Shown: positions 35,200-42,660 of the stretch, one piece after another
Numbering within the stretch: position 1 is the first letter of the stretch
Layout of the letters: the number at the start of each line of letters is the position of its first letter
Assembly: GCA_025929895.1 (NCBI GenBank)
Contig: JAICPI010000011.1
Span: forward strand, 1-60,493
Origin: Thermoleophilia bacterium
GTDB taxonomy: Bacteria; Actinomycetota; Thermoleophilia; Gaiellales; Gaiellaceae
DNA length: 60,493 nt
Direction of reading: 5' to 3'
Notes under the pieces: model-generated
What the model was told of the DNA's origin: nothing
The model's database searches: none
What the model saw: only the letters and a program-made list of their open reading frames with translations
Translations under genes and position numbers: made by a program

Positions 35200-36366
35200 C
35201 TACCTCGCGAGCGCGAACATCCGGCGCTTGGCCTTCTGTCCGTCGCCCTGGAGGAGGAGTCCCTTCGACATCGCACGCACGGCGCGCGAGAAGTCGCAAC
35301 CGGTGTCCGCGATGATCGCCGGGACGCCGCGGTTGACCGCAAGCGGCACGGCACGATCGCTCGGGACCTCGAAGTGGATCTTGACGCCGAGCGCCTGCTC
35401 GACCTCCGACTTCTTCATCCCGACCTTCGAGTTCGCCCGGTTGAGGACGTAGCGGATCTTGTTCCCCGGGAACGAGAGCAGGTCGAGCGTGTGCAGGCTC
35501 AGCTTCACGTTCTTGAGCGTGGGCACGTCGAGCCCGCACAGCACGATCAGCTCGTCCGTCCGGTCCAGCGTGGCCAGCATCGGCCCGTGGAAGAACGGGG
35601 AGGTGTCGACGACGATGATGTCGTACGACTCGCGTGCCACCTCGAGCAGCCGGGTGATCTTCACCTCGGTCACGAGCTCGGCGTCCTCCGGCCGCAACGG
35701 CGCGGGGAGGATGTCGAGGCCCGACGAGTGCCGGGTCGTGTACCCGGCCAGCTTCTCCGTGTCCAGCTCGCCCGGGGCGACGACCAGGTCGTAGATCGTC
35801 TTCTCGGGCTCGACGCCGAGCATGATCGCGGCGTCGCCGAACTGGAGGTCGAGGTCGATCAGGAGCGTCCGCTTCTTGTCGTTCTTCGCGAACGAGGTGG
35901 CAACGTTCGTCGCCGTCACGGTCTTGCCCGTCCCGCCTTTCGGCGAGAAGACGGTCAGGATGTGCCCGCGGCGACCGTGGCCGCCTTCGGCCTGGAGCCG
36001 CCGGCCGACGTGGGCCGCCTTGCGGATCGAGAAGACGACGTTGTCGGCGAGCTGTGGGAGCAGCAGGACGTCGGCGACGTCCGAGTCGAGCGCCTGCTCG
36101 AGCAGGGCCGACGCCTCGCCGGAGGCGAGGATGACGATCGGCGCCTGGGTGTGCTCGCGCATCTGGGCGAGCTCGTCGGCGGGGAGCGTCGACGAACGCG
36201 TCGCGTGGAGGACGCACTGGAGGTGTCCGCCGGTGAGGGCGGGCGCGGCCTCCAGGACGTTCTCGCTCCACCCGACCATGTCGAGGTCGGGGTGCTCGGA
36301 AAGCGCCTGGCGAAGGGTGTCGAGCCCGTCGCAGGATCCCGTGATGTAGACGCGGATGCGATTCAT
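35200..36366 (-). CDS. cpaE: Tad pilus localisation ATPase CpaE/TadZ
   Basis: 388-residue protein. The N-terminal 110 residues resemble an atypical receiver domain and the rest is a MinD/ParA-like ATPase with deviant Walker A in FSPKGGTGKTVTATN, LLIDLDLQFGD and IIVVDTSPFF. In characterised systems it places the pilus machine at the pole or marks the assembly site. ATG 36366 shares one base with the cpaB stop, showing coupling. Confidence 0.92.
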   Translation of the reverse strand: MNRIRVYITGSCDGLDTLRQALSEHPDLDMVGWSENVLEAAPALTGGHLQCVLHATRSSTLPADELAQMREHTQAPIVILASGEASALLEQALDSDVADVLLLPQLADNVVFSIRKAAHVGRRLQAEGGHGRRGHILTVFSPKGGTGKTVTATNVATSFAKNDKKRTLLIDLDLQFGDAAIMLGVEPEKTIYDLVVAPGELDTEKLAGYTTRHSSGLDILPAPLRPEDAELVTEVKITRLLEVARESYDIIVVDTSPFFHGPMLATLDRTDELIVLCGLDVPTLKNVKLSLHTLDLLSFPGNKIRYVLNRANSKVGMKKSEVEQALGVKIHFEVPSDRAVPLAVNRGVPAIIADTGCDFSRAVRAMSKGLLLQGDGQKAKRRMFALAR

Positions 36367-37148
36367 CAGTTGTCTCCGTTCTCGTCGAGCTGACCGGCCC
36401 GGCTCAGCTGGCTCGCCGGCAGGCCGTCGCGGACCGCCGACGGGACGCTGGTGATGCTCTCCGGGCTGTCCGTTGCCTCCGCAGGCGCGCGGAGCGTGAG
36501 CCACCACTCGTGGTCCTCGTTGCCGGCGGTCGTCAGGAACAGCTTGTGCGCCTGGGAGTCGGTCAGCTGGAGGATTGCCGAGAAGGCCCCGTCCGAAGAC
36601 GATGCGGTGATCTTCGAGTCGACGCCACCGGCGCCCTGGGGTGCACGGAGCACCCTGACATCGCGAAGCAGGACCCGCGTGACGTTGATGTCGCTGCCGA
36701 TCTTGAAGTTCGCGAGGATGTCGACGTGGTCGCCGGCCTTGACGATCCCGGCGAGCAGCTGGTGCTGGTTGCCGTTGATCGCCATCGCCCGGAGGTTGCC
36801 CTTCAGCTCCGCGTGGATCCCGGTCCGACCCGTCGCGTTGAAGCGGCGCGCGCTGACCTGCTCGCCGCTGTAGATCCATTGCGAGGTCGTCTGCCCCTCG
36901 ACCGCGTCCAGCTCGTAGACGGCGACGGGGACGACGTCCCTGCTGAGGATCTCCTTCTGCGAGACCTTGTTCTTCAGGGCCTCCGCGGGCGTGCCCGGCG
37001 GGATGTCGCTCTTGGCGACGAAGACCTTGACCTTCTCCTGACCCGCATCGACGCGGTTCTGGTAGCTCGCGACGTACATCGCGGTCAGGAATGCAGCCAG
37101 AACCGCGAGCACGACGGCGAGGAGGATGTTTCTGAGGCGGTATGTCAT
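36366..37148 (-). CDS. cpaB: Tad pilus assembly protein CpaB/RcpC (SAF domain)
   Basis: 260-residue protein with an N-terminal transmembrane helix (about 6-28) and an extracytoplasmic part with a SAF-like fold (VFVAKSDIPPGT, VSARRF) followed by the RcpC domain (GNLRAMAINGNQHQLLAGIVKAGDHVDIL). In diderms this stabilises the secretin; in monoderms it is presumably a periplasm-like or wall-zone component. ATG 37148 has a purine-rich Shine-Dalgarno (AGAGGAAGAGGAA) and lies 31 nt after the TadG-like gene. Confidence 0.9.
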   Translation of the reverse strand: MTYRLRNILLAVVLAVLAAFLTAMYVASYQNRVDAGQEKVKVFVAKSDIPPGTPAEALKNKVSQKEILSRDVVPVAVYELDAVEGQTTSQWIYSGEQVSARRFNATGRTGIHAELKGNLRAMAINGNQHQLLAGIVKAGDHVDILANFKIGSDINVTRVLLRDVRVLRAPQGAGGVDSKITASSSDGAFSAILQLTDSQAHKLFLTTAGNEDHEWWLTLRAPAEATDSPESITSVPSAVRDGLPASQLSRAGQLDENGDN

Positions 37149-37179
37149 TGTTGTTGTTCCTCTTCCTCTTAGTCGTGGC

Positions 37180-38100
37180 TCATTCGATGAGCTCGATTGA
37201 TCGGACTCCGAAGTCGGTCGCGGGAGCCGTGGTTGCGGGGATGCCCTCCCACACGACCCGCGTGAAGTACCCCTGCAGCTTCTGGCTCGAGCCGCCGCCC
37301 GTCACGTGCGTGACGACGAAGCCGACCCAGCCGATGATCTCGTACTGCGCCGTCGACCCGGACCCGGTGATCTTGCGGTAGATCGGGAAGAGCATCTCGG
37401 TGCCCTTCCGCTTCTCCAGGGCGGACTGGAACTGCCCGTTGTTGAAGTTCGCCGACGGCGCCGAGCGGAAGTCGCCCAACCCCATCATCCCGTCGTAGCC
37501 CTTCAGGAGCCACTCGGCGAGCGTGTCCGCGTCGACGTCGTCGTCGTTCAGGCTGATGAGCGCGAACGAGCCGGAGGCGGTCCCGGACCCCGGGCGATGC
37601 AGGTGCTCGAGCTGGATCTCGGTCATGTCGCCCCAGCACGGACGCGGGTTGCAGTTCAGCATCGGGTGCTTCTCGTTCACGGTGATCGGGGCGACCCAGC
37701 GGGCGGCGGACGGATACGACGCCCGCGCGACCGCATGGGCGCGGATGTCGACCGAGTCGACGCCGAAGACCTTCGCGAAGAAGCCCGGTGCGGGCCGCTC
37801 GAGCTCGACGCGGATCGTGTTCGCGCCGAAGCCGCTGATCGTGCTGCTGAACGTGATCGAAGGGGACGGGCCGCCGTTCTTGGCCGTGTAGTCGCTCGCC
37901 CGAGCGCTGGCGAGACCGGTGTCCTCGGGCAGCTCCTGCGCGCCGGCCAGAGCGGCCGCGTCGGCGACCGCCTGGAGGTCGCGCTGGTCGCGGAACCAGG
38001 TGCCGAGGTCGAGGACGAGCGCCGCAATGCCGAGCAGTGCCGCGACGAAGAGCGTCGTAAGGACCATGGTCTGGCCCCGTTCGCTGCGCAAACGCATCAT
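37180..38100 (-). CDS. TadG-like pseudopilin / pilus assembly protein
   Basis: 306-residue protein with the pilin-like leader RSERG-QTM (cleavage after Gly9 expected) and a single N-terminal hydrophobic helix, then a TadG/Flp-associated domain with FRDQRDLQAVADAAALAGAQ, the hallmark of the putative Flp pilus-assembly TadE/G family. Position 5 of the mature form is Leu, not Glu, as in other TadG proteins. ATG 38100 overlaps the TadE stop (ATGA). The large extracytoplasmic part contains two cysteines (NCNPRPC). Confidence 0.85.
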   Translation of the reverse strand: MMRLRSERGQTMVLTTLFVAALLGIAALVLDLGTWFRDQRDLQAVADAAALAGAQELPEDTGLASARASDYTAKNGGPSPSITFSSTISGFGANTIRVELERPAPGFFAKVFGVDSVDIRAHAVARASYPSAARWVAPITVNEKHPMLNCNPRPCWGDMTEIQLEHLHRPGSGTASGSFALISLNDDDVDADTLAEWLLKGYDGMMGLGDFRSAPSANFNNGQFQSALEKRKGTEMLFPIYRKITGSGSTAQYEIIGWVGFVVTHVTGGGSSQKLQGYFTRVVWEGIPATTAPATDFGVRSIELIE

Positions 38101-38498
38101 TCCATTCGCTCCGTGGTCTTCGCCTCGAGCGTCCCCGACTGGAGCGCGATGCCCATCAGGTCGATCGAGTAGGGATAGGTGACGGTGACCGTGACGTCGG
38201 CGCCGGGGCGATCGAGCGGTCCGGAGACCGAGACCGCGCAGCCGAGCTGCGCCGGGTCGAGCGTCGCCGCGGACGTGCGGGCCGTGTCACAACCGTCGTT
38301 CGGGTCGGTGTGCCGGCTGACGGCCGCCTTGCGCGCACCTGCGCGCGCCGCATCGGTGACCGTGACGTAGTTGTTGTAGAGGATGCCGAACTGGATGATC
38401 CCGAAGAGGAGCACGCACAGGATCGGCAGCACGACCGCGAACTCGGTCATCGTCTGACCTCGCTCGCTTCGGAAGTTGAGTTGTCTGCGGCTCAGCAA
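38097..38498 (-). CDS. TadE-like pseudopilin
   Basis: 133-residue minor pilin with the class IVb leader SERG-QTMTEFAVVLP: cleavage after Gly14, Glu at mature position 5 and an N-terminal hydrophobic helix. The body has the NNYVTVTDAARAGARKAA segment of TadE proteins. The frame is open up to 38564, but that start lies inside a terminator hairpin; TTG 38498, after a GGGAAA purine stretch, is a better choice, though CTG or an internal start is possible. Confidence 0.82.
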   Translation of the reverse strand: MLSRRQLNFRSERGQTMTEFAVVLPILCVLLFGIIQFGILYNNYVTVTDAARAGARKAAVSRHTDPNDGCDTARTSAATLDPAQLGCAVSVSGPLDRPGADVTVTVTYPYSIDLMGIALQSGTLEAKTTERME

Positions 38499-38530
38499 AA
38501 TTGTGGTTTCCCAGTGGTGCGTCGAAGATC

Positions 38531-38560
38531 GGTGGGCCCCCTCGCTCGAGAGGGCCCACC
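38531..38560 (-). terminator. Hairpin between the pilin genes and tadE
   Basis: Stem GGTGGGCCC (38531-38539) with GGGCCCACC (38552-38560) around CCTCGCTCGAGA, 17 nt after the stop of pilin 1. It could partly stop transcription so that pilin mRNA greatly exceeds that of the assembly genes downstream. Confidence 0.65.
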
Positions 38561-38576
38561 GCAAGTGGTCGAGCGA

Positions 38577-38747
38577 CTACGGGAGCAGCGCGACGACAGC
38601 GTTGATCGCGTCGTCCACGCGCTGGCCCAGGAGCAGGAACGCGCCGACGGCCGCGATCGTGATCACGCCGAGGACGACGCCGTACTCCGCCATCGTCTGA
38701 CCCTCCTCGCGCGTGCGGAGAGAGTCGATCCAGGTGCGAAACGTCAT
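38577..38747 (-). CDS. Flp/Fap major pilin, copy 1
   Basis: 56-residue type IVb prepilin. The basic leader ends at Gly16 (RTREEG-QTMAEYG), with Glu5 and Tyr6 of the mature protein as required by the prepilin peptidase, followed by one hydrophobic helix and a very short tail. ATG 38747 has a GGAGG Shine-Dalgarno about 9 nt upstream. The frame open to 38996 includes the leader region and is not coding. It differs from copy 2 at only two residues (Phe3/Ile3 and Val/Ile in GQRxDDA). Confidence 0.93.
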   Translation of the reverse strand: MTFRTWIDSLRTREEGQTMAEYGVVLGVITIAAVGAFLLLGQRVDDAINAVVALLP

Positions 38748-38897
38748 GTGCAGGTCACCTCCCTTCGAACGATCGGTGCGCGCACCGGCGCGCGATGGGG
38801 CCGAACCGAGCCCGACGAGGTGCTGCGAAGAAGCTTCCTGAACGATCGAAACGACTGAGGCGGTCACGCTGTTGATCTCCTCGACTGTCTCGGCGCG

Positions 38898-38918
38898 GCC
38901 GCAACGCCTGTGGCTCGT
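38898..38918 (-). promoter_or_regulatory. Conserved upstream element of pilin 1
   Basis: On the minus strand ACGAGCCACAGGCGTTGCGGC, about 151-171 nt upstream of the pilin 1 ATG. It forms a small stem (GCAACG/CGTTGC) with AGCCACAGG in the loop. The same 21-mer with one change precedes pilin 2. It may be a protein-binding site or part of a leader RNA. Confidence 0.45.
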
Positions 38919-38973
38919 TGCTGCGATTGTCGGAGCGGCGCTGGGGCGCGGAGACCCTCGTTCGGGTGAACTT

Positions 38974-39010
38974 GTCCCTCCGCGGCGTGGATTCACCCGC
39001 CGGGAGGGAC
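38974..39010 (-). terminator. Imperfect hairpin after pilin copy 2
   Basis: GTCCCTCC (38974-38981) pairs with GGAGGGAC (39003-39010) with further imperfect pairing inside. It starts 28 nt beyond the stop of pilin 2 and lies between it and the leader of pilin 1, so it may end or process the pilin 2 transcript. Confidence 0.45.
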
Positions 39011-39037
39011 GGGGCTCCGCGCCCCGCGCCGGCCGTC

Positions 39038-39208
39038 CTACGGAAGCAGCGCGACGACGGCGTTGATCGCGTCGTCGATGCGCTGGCCCAGGAGGAGGAA
39101 CGCGCCGACGGCTGCGATCGTGATCACGCCGAGGACGACGCCGTACTCCGCCATCGTCTGACCCTCCTCGCGCGTGCGGAGAGAGTCGATCCAGGTCCGA
39201 ATCGTCAT
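39038..39208 (-). CDS. Flp/Fap major pilin, copy 2
   Basis: 56-residue prepilin almost identical to copy 1: leader to Gly16, mature start QTMAEYG, one hydrophobic helix and tail VVALLP. ATG 39208 is preceded by a GAGGGGAGG Shine-Dalgarno. It is the promoter-proximal copy and starts a minus-strand unit that diverges from the M15-like gene at 39575. Two copies probably raise pilin dosage or give slightly different subunits. Confidence 0.93.
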   Translation of the reverse strand: MTIRTWIDSLRTREEGQTMAEYGVVLGVITIAAVGAFLLLGQRIDDAINAVVALLP

Positions 39209-39574
39209 GTGGGATTCACCTCCCCTCGCAGGCTCGGTGCGCGCGCATGCGGACACGCCGCGCCGTGGCAATGGAGGTTCGGTGTGGCTCTCGCTGCTCG
39301 AGGCCGGCGTCGGTCAAGCTGGCACGTCCTTCGGTTCGAGACGTCGCCGCGACGCCTGTGGCTCGTGCACGGTTGATCGGGCCGTTCTGTTCCGAGAGCG
39401 ACACCCAATAGAGGGAACCCGTCGGCCGGTCTTGCGTGGATCCCTCGCAAGAGGGAGCGGTCGATCGCGTCGACGGCGCGATAAGGAGAGCACGTCCGTT
39501 GCGGCACGGATGCGAACGATCAATTCGCGTCGGAGGGAGCGGCCTCGGCGCCCAACGGAGGGAGCGAAAGGCTG
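39209..39574. other. Divergent control region between pilin 2 and the M15-like gene
   Basis: 366 bases without a gene. It holds the pilin 2 leader with its conserved element, a tight 6-bp hairpin TCCCTC-GCAA-GAGGGA (39441-39456) with a GNRA-type loop, and several GGAGGGAGCG-like repeats near 39451, 39534 and 39558, the last acting as Shine-Dalgarno for the gene at 39575. I found no clear -35/-10 pair for the plus strand. Confidence 0.5.
39346..39366 (-). promoter_or_regulatory. Conserved upstream element of pilin 2
   Basis: On the minus strand ACGAGCCACAGGCGTCGCGGC, about 138-158 nt upstream of the pilin 2 ATG, matching the element before pilin 1 except for T to C at one stem position. The surrounding leader sequences differ much more, so this block looks constrained. 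Confidence 0.45.
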
Positions 39575-41122
39575 ATGGAAGGAACGCATCGCATTCGGAA
39601 GCTGTTCGTCCGGGTGCTCTTCCTCGCCCTGCTCGGCTGGGCCGTTGCGCTTGTGCGCGCCGTCCGCCGAAGCCGGGGCTGGGACGAGTGGTCGGACACG
39701 GGAGAGGAGCGGACGCCGACGCCTGCGCCGGTGGCCGAGCCCGACGAGCCCACGGCGGCCCGTCGTCCCCGCAACACCCGCAAGCTCGCGACGAGCTTCG
39801 GCCTCGTGACCGTCTTCTTCGCCGCCGCCAGCTTCACGGCCGTCGGCGGCGACTTCGTCGCGAAGGCGCTCGAGCCTGCGCGCTGCGCAGCGCTCATGCA
39901 GGCCACCGGCGAGGACGAGAGCGTCTGCGCCGAGCTCGCCCAGCAGGAGGCCCAGGCCGACGCGCTCGCCGCGCCGCCCGAGGCCGCACCGATGGAAGAG
40001 GCGGCACCCGCCGCCGAGGCACCCGCACCCGCCGAGGCCGCACCGGCCGAGGAGCCTGCGCTGGCGGACGCCGTCGCGCAGGGCGAGCAGGGGGCGGACT
40101 TCGCCGCGGCTGCCGAGGCCACCGAGTCGGCCGCGCCCGAGGCGCAGCCCGCCGAGCCCGCTGCGGAGTCCGCCGAGGCGGCTCCGGCGACGTCGAACGA
40201 CGCCGCCGTCGCTCCCGAGGCCGCGGCGCCCGACGCGTACGTGCTTGCTCCGGAGACGCCGGCCGCGCCGGCGCCGAAGGTCGACACGCGCCACTGGGTC
40301 GTCCGCCGGGCGAAGGAGTCGAAGGCGAAGGCGCCGACGATCGAGCAGGAGGGCGGTGCGCCGACGATCTGGCTCAACCGCGCGCTGCCCGACCCGACGC
40401 CCCCTGCGAAGCGCCTGTCCCCGGCGTTCGCCAGGGATCTCCAGCGGATCTCCGCCGTGAACGGCGTCAACTGGGCGCTCGTCCTCGGCGTGCTCCGGGC
40501 CGAGGGCGCGCGCGACCGCGTGCCCGCGACGGTGCGCGAGCTGAACGCACTCGCGCGTGGCCTGAGCCAGCGCGGCGCCTCGGACAGCGAGTGGAACGCC
40601 GTGCTGTCGCTGTCGGGCCGCACCGGCTTCGCAGACCGCGCCGTGGCGCTCGCCCGCTACAACCGCGTCGTCGGCCTCCGCGCACTCGTGAACGGCCTCG
40701 AGGCCGAGAAGGAGGCGCTCGAGGCGCGGCTGCTCGGCGACAGTCGTGCGACGATCTACTACTCCGGCCGCGAGGACATCCAGGCCGGCCGAATCGACGT
40801 CCGCGTCGTCGTGCTGATCTCGTACCTCGCGGAGGCGTACGGCGAGGTGACCGTGTCGAGCCTGTTCAGCGGTCACCGGAAGTATGCGCGCCCGGGCGTC
40901 GTCTCGGCGCACATCTTCGGGCACGCCGTCGACATCGCGACCGTCGGGAAGACGTCGATCGCCGGCCACCAGGAGCCGGGCAGCATCACGGAGAAGGCAG
41001 TCCGCTCGATCCTGATGCTTCCGGTCGAGGTCCAGCCGCGCCAGGTCATCTCGCTGCTCGGGCTCGGCGGCCCCTCGTTCCCGCTGGCGAACCACCACGA
41101 CCACATCCACGTGGGGTTCTAG
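39575..41122 (+). CDS. Membrane-anchored protein with M15-like peptidase domain
   Basis: 515-residue protein. Hydrophobic helices lie near residues 10-30 and 72-95. Residues about 120-245 are a low-complexity Ala/Pro/Glu spacer, as used to cross a cell wall. A helical region (about 285-360) follows. The C-terminal domain has SAHIFGHAVDIA and the terminal HHDHIHVGF, the His/Asp/His zinc pattern of LAS/M15-type peptidoglycan peptidases such as MepA. It may open the wall for the Tad pilus encoded divergently; that is inference. ATG 39575 follows a GGAGCGAAAGG Shine-Dalgarno; a DUF192-pilin gene follows after 5 nt. Confidence 0.78.
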   Translation: MEGTHRIRKLFVRVLFLALLGWAVALVRAVRRSRGWDEWSDTGEERTPTPAPVAEPDEPTAARRPRNTRKLATSFGLVTVFFAAASFTAVGGDFVAKALEPARCAALMQATGEDESVCAELAQQEAQADALAAPPEAAPMEEAAPAAEAPAPAEAAPAEEPALADAVAQGEQGADFAAAAEATESAAPEAQPAEPAAESAEAAPATSNDAAVAPEAAAPDAYVLAPETPAAPAPKVDTRHWVVRRAKESKAKAPTIEQEGGAPTIWLNRALPDPTPPAKRLSPAFARDLQRISAVNGVNWALVLGVLRAEGARDRVPATVRELNALARGLSQRGASDSEWNAVLSLSGRTGFADRAVALARYNRVVGLRALVNGLEAEKEALEARLLGDSRATIYYSGREDIQAGRIDVRVVVLISYLAEAYGEVTVSSLFSGHRKYARPGVVSAHIFGHAVDIATVGKTSIAGHQEPGSITEKAVRSILMLPVEVQPRQVISLLGLGGPSFPLANHHDHIHVGF

Positions 41123-41127
41123 GACGA

Positions 41128-41637
41128 ATGACCAACCGCACCGTCAGCCTGAGCGTCGACGACTCCACCGTCTGCGAACGCTGCGTCGTCGCCGACCGGC
41201 CTTTCGGCCGGATGCGCGGGCTGCTCGGTCGCTCGGACCTCCCGCGGGGCGAAGGGATCCTCCTTCGCCCCGCGCGGTCCGTCCACACCTTCTTCATGCG
41301 CTTCGCGATCGACGTCGTCTTCCTCGACGAGAACGACGTGGTCGTCGAGGTCGCGTCGAACCTCCGCCCGTGGCGTGCCGCGGGCTCCAAGGCCGCCCGT
41401 TCGATCGTCGAGCTGCCGGCCGGCGAGGCCGAGGCGCGCGGCATCGCGGTCGGGGCGAAGCTGTCGCTCGACGACGCCCGGCAGTGGGATCCGCCTGCAC
41501 CGTTCCGTCAGGCCGCGCAGACGATGGCCGAGTACGTCGTCGTGCTCACGGTCGTCTCGGCCGCGGTCATCGTCGCGCTGACGCTGCTCTCCGCAGCGGT
41601 CGTGGACACGGTCCAGCGCGCGATCGACCTGCTCTAG
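41128..41637 (+). CDS. DUF192 protein with Flp pilin-like C-terminus
   Basis: 169-residue protein. Residues about 12-115 are a DUF192 domain (RMRGLLGRSDLPRGEGILL, VHTFFMRFAIDVVFLD, ARSIVELPAGEA). After a linker, residues 131-169 read QTMAEYVVVL plus a hydrophobic helix and short tail, closely like the mature start QTMAEYGVVL of the two Flp pilins nearby; the residue before the would-be cut is Ala, not Gly. ATG 41128 lies 5 nt after the M15-like gene and has only a weak Shine-Dalgarno. The upstream open frame is a shadow. A terminator follows directly. Confidence 0.85.
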   Translation: MTNRTVSLSVDDSTVCERCVVADRPFGRMRGLLGRSDLPRGEGILLRPARSVHTFFMRFAIDVVFLDENDVVVEVASNLRPWRAAGSKAARSIVELPAGEAEARGIAVGAKLSLDDARQWDPPAPFRQAAQTMAEYVVVLTVVSAAVIVALTLLSAAVVDTVQRAIDLL

Positions 41638-41641
41638 AAAA

Positions 41642-41657
41642 CCCCGCCTGAGCGGGG
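41642..41657. terminator. Bidirectional terminator
   Basis: 6-bp stem CCCCGC/GCGGGG with loop CTGA, flanked by AAAA on the left and CTTC on the right. It lies between the DUF192-pilin gene and the 3' end of tRNA-Gln on the opposite strand and could serve both. Confidence 0.7.
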
Positions 41658-41668
41658 CTTCGACGAGG

Positions 41669-41739
41669 CTGCGGGGCTAGGATTCGAACCTAGACTACTC
41701 GGTCCAGAGCCGAGCGTCCTACCGTTAGACGACCCCGCA
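41669..41739 (-). tRNA. tRNA-Gln (CTG)
   Basis: 71-nt cloverleaf: acceptor TGCGGGG/CCCCGCA, D arm GTC..GAC, anticodon stem CTCGG/CCGAG with loop CTCTGGA (anticodon CTG), T arm CTAGG-TTCGAAT-CCTAG, discriminator G, no encoded CCA. Confidence 0.95.
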
Positions 41740-41768
41740 GGGCGCGGGAATTGTAGCCGCTCGTCTGC

Positions 41769-42650
41769 TCAGGTCTCCAGCCGGTAGATCGGCACGAGCC
41801 GCTTCTCGGCCTCGGTGTCGATGTGTGCGACGACCTCGACGTAGGGCTCCAGCCCGGAGCCCGTCAGCTTCGCCTTCAACACCTCGTCGACCTGGAAGAT
41901 GCCCGACGAGTTGTTCATCACGATCTCGATCTTCACCGGCCGCTCGTCGCCGTCCTCGATCATCACGTCCTCGATCGCGGCGGCCGAGAGCGAGTGGATC
42001 GAGACCCGTCCGCGCTCGAAGGGGATCCGCGACCGGCCCTGCTCCATGTCGAGCGCGTCGGCGACGCGCACGATCCCGGCCTCGAGGGTGAGGGGCCGGC
42101 CATATTCACGGTGGCTCGTGATCATCTGGAGCACCTCGCAGCAGATCACGGTGAGCTCGGGCTCCTCGTACACGCCGGCGAGCAATTCGCGCAGCTTCGG
42201 CTCTGCGAGGAAGAGGCTGAAGTCCTCGTGGCCGTCCCGGTGGACGGACATCCCGATGCAGTGCGTGAGCGCGCCGAGCGTGACCGCGACCTCGGCGTCG
42301 TCGTTGCCCAGGCCGTAGTCGCGGACGATCGACGGCTCGACGCCGTGCTTCGTCAGCTGGCGGAGGAGCTTGAGCGCGATGTTCGCCACGATCTGGATGT
42401 GCACCCAGGAGTGGTCGTTGATCTCCAGGCGCGCGACCGCGTTCACGTTCGCGACGTGCCACCACGCCTTCAGCTGCGTGTCGTCGTTGACGCGCTGAAC
42501 GAGCGTGCGCAGCTTGCGGTTGCCGCGCGCGGGGACGTTGATCCGCATCCGGGCGACCGCCTCCGCAGGCGTGAGCCGGACCTCGCGCTCCGCCTCGTCC
42601 GAGGCGGGTGACTCGATTCGCTCCTCGATCTCGGGGTCGAGGTCGCTCAC
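41769..42650 (-). CDS. HD superfamily phosphohydrolase-like protein
   Basis: 293-residue cytoplasmic protein of the COG3294-type HD family. Candidate metal ligands are in NDHSWVHIQIVANIA, LTHCIGMSVHRDGHEDF and RVADALDMEQGR, the His...His-Asp...Asp order of HD domains; the C-terminal 90 residues are beta-rich. It probably hydrolyses a nucleotide or phosphate ester, but the substrate is unknown. GTG 42650 follows TAGGCT (42663-42658) by 7 nt without a Shine-Dalgarno. Confidence 0.8.
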   Translation of the reverse strand: MSDLDPEIEERIESPASDEAEREVRLTPAEAVARMRINVPARGNRKLRTLVQRVNDDTQLKAWWHVANVNAVARLEINDHSWVHIQIVANIALKLLRQLTKHGVEPSIVRDYGLGNDDAEVAVTLGALTHCIGMSVHRDGHEDFSLFLAEPKLRELLAGVYEEPELTVICCEVLQMITSHREYGRPLTLEAGIVRVADALDMEQGRSRIPFERGRVSIHSLSAAAIEDVMIEDGDERPVKIEIVMNNSSGIFQVDEVLKAKLTGSGLEPYVEVVAHIDTEAEKRLVPIYRLET

Positions 42651-42660
42651 GCCTGGAAGC

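Larger units (their letters stand above)
38577..39240 (-). repeat. Tandem duplication of the pilin gene
   Basis: Two direct copies, start codons 461 nt apart. An 83-nt run covering leader, cleavage site and first half of the helix is identical (38653-38735 and 39114-39196); the 3' ends and leaders have diverged except for the Shine-Dalgarno area and an upstream 21-nt element. Confidence 0.85.

Noticed and set aside
38577-39208. CRISPR-like tandem repeat
   Set aside because: Only two long units, each a coding pilin gene; no short repeats with spacers.
38748-39366. c-di-GMP riboswitch in the pilin leaders
   Set aside because: The leaders contain a CCACAGG-type loop but lack the conserved GEMM core and tetraloop receptor sequence.
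39314-41110. 598-codon minus-strand frame opposite the M15-like gene
   Set aside because: The plus strand has signal/TM helices and the zinc motif; the reverse frame is low-complexity Arg/Gly/Leu sequence produced by the Ala/Pro/Glu repeats.
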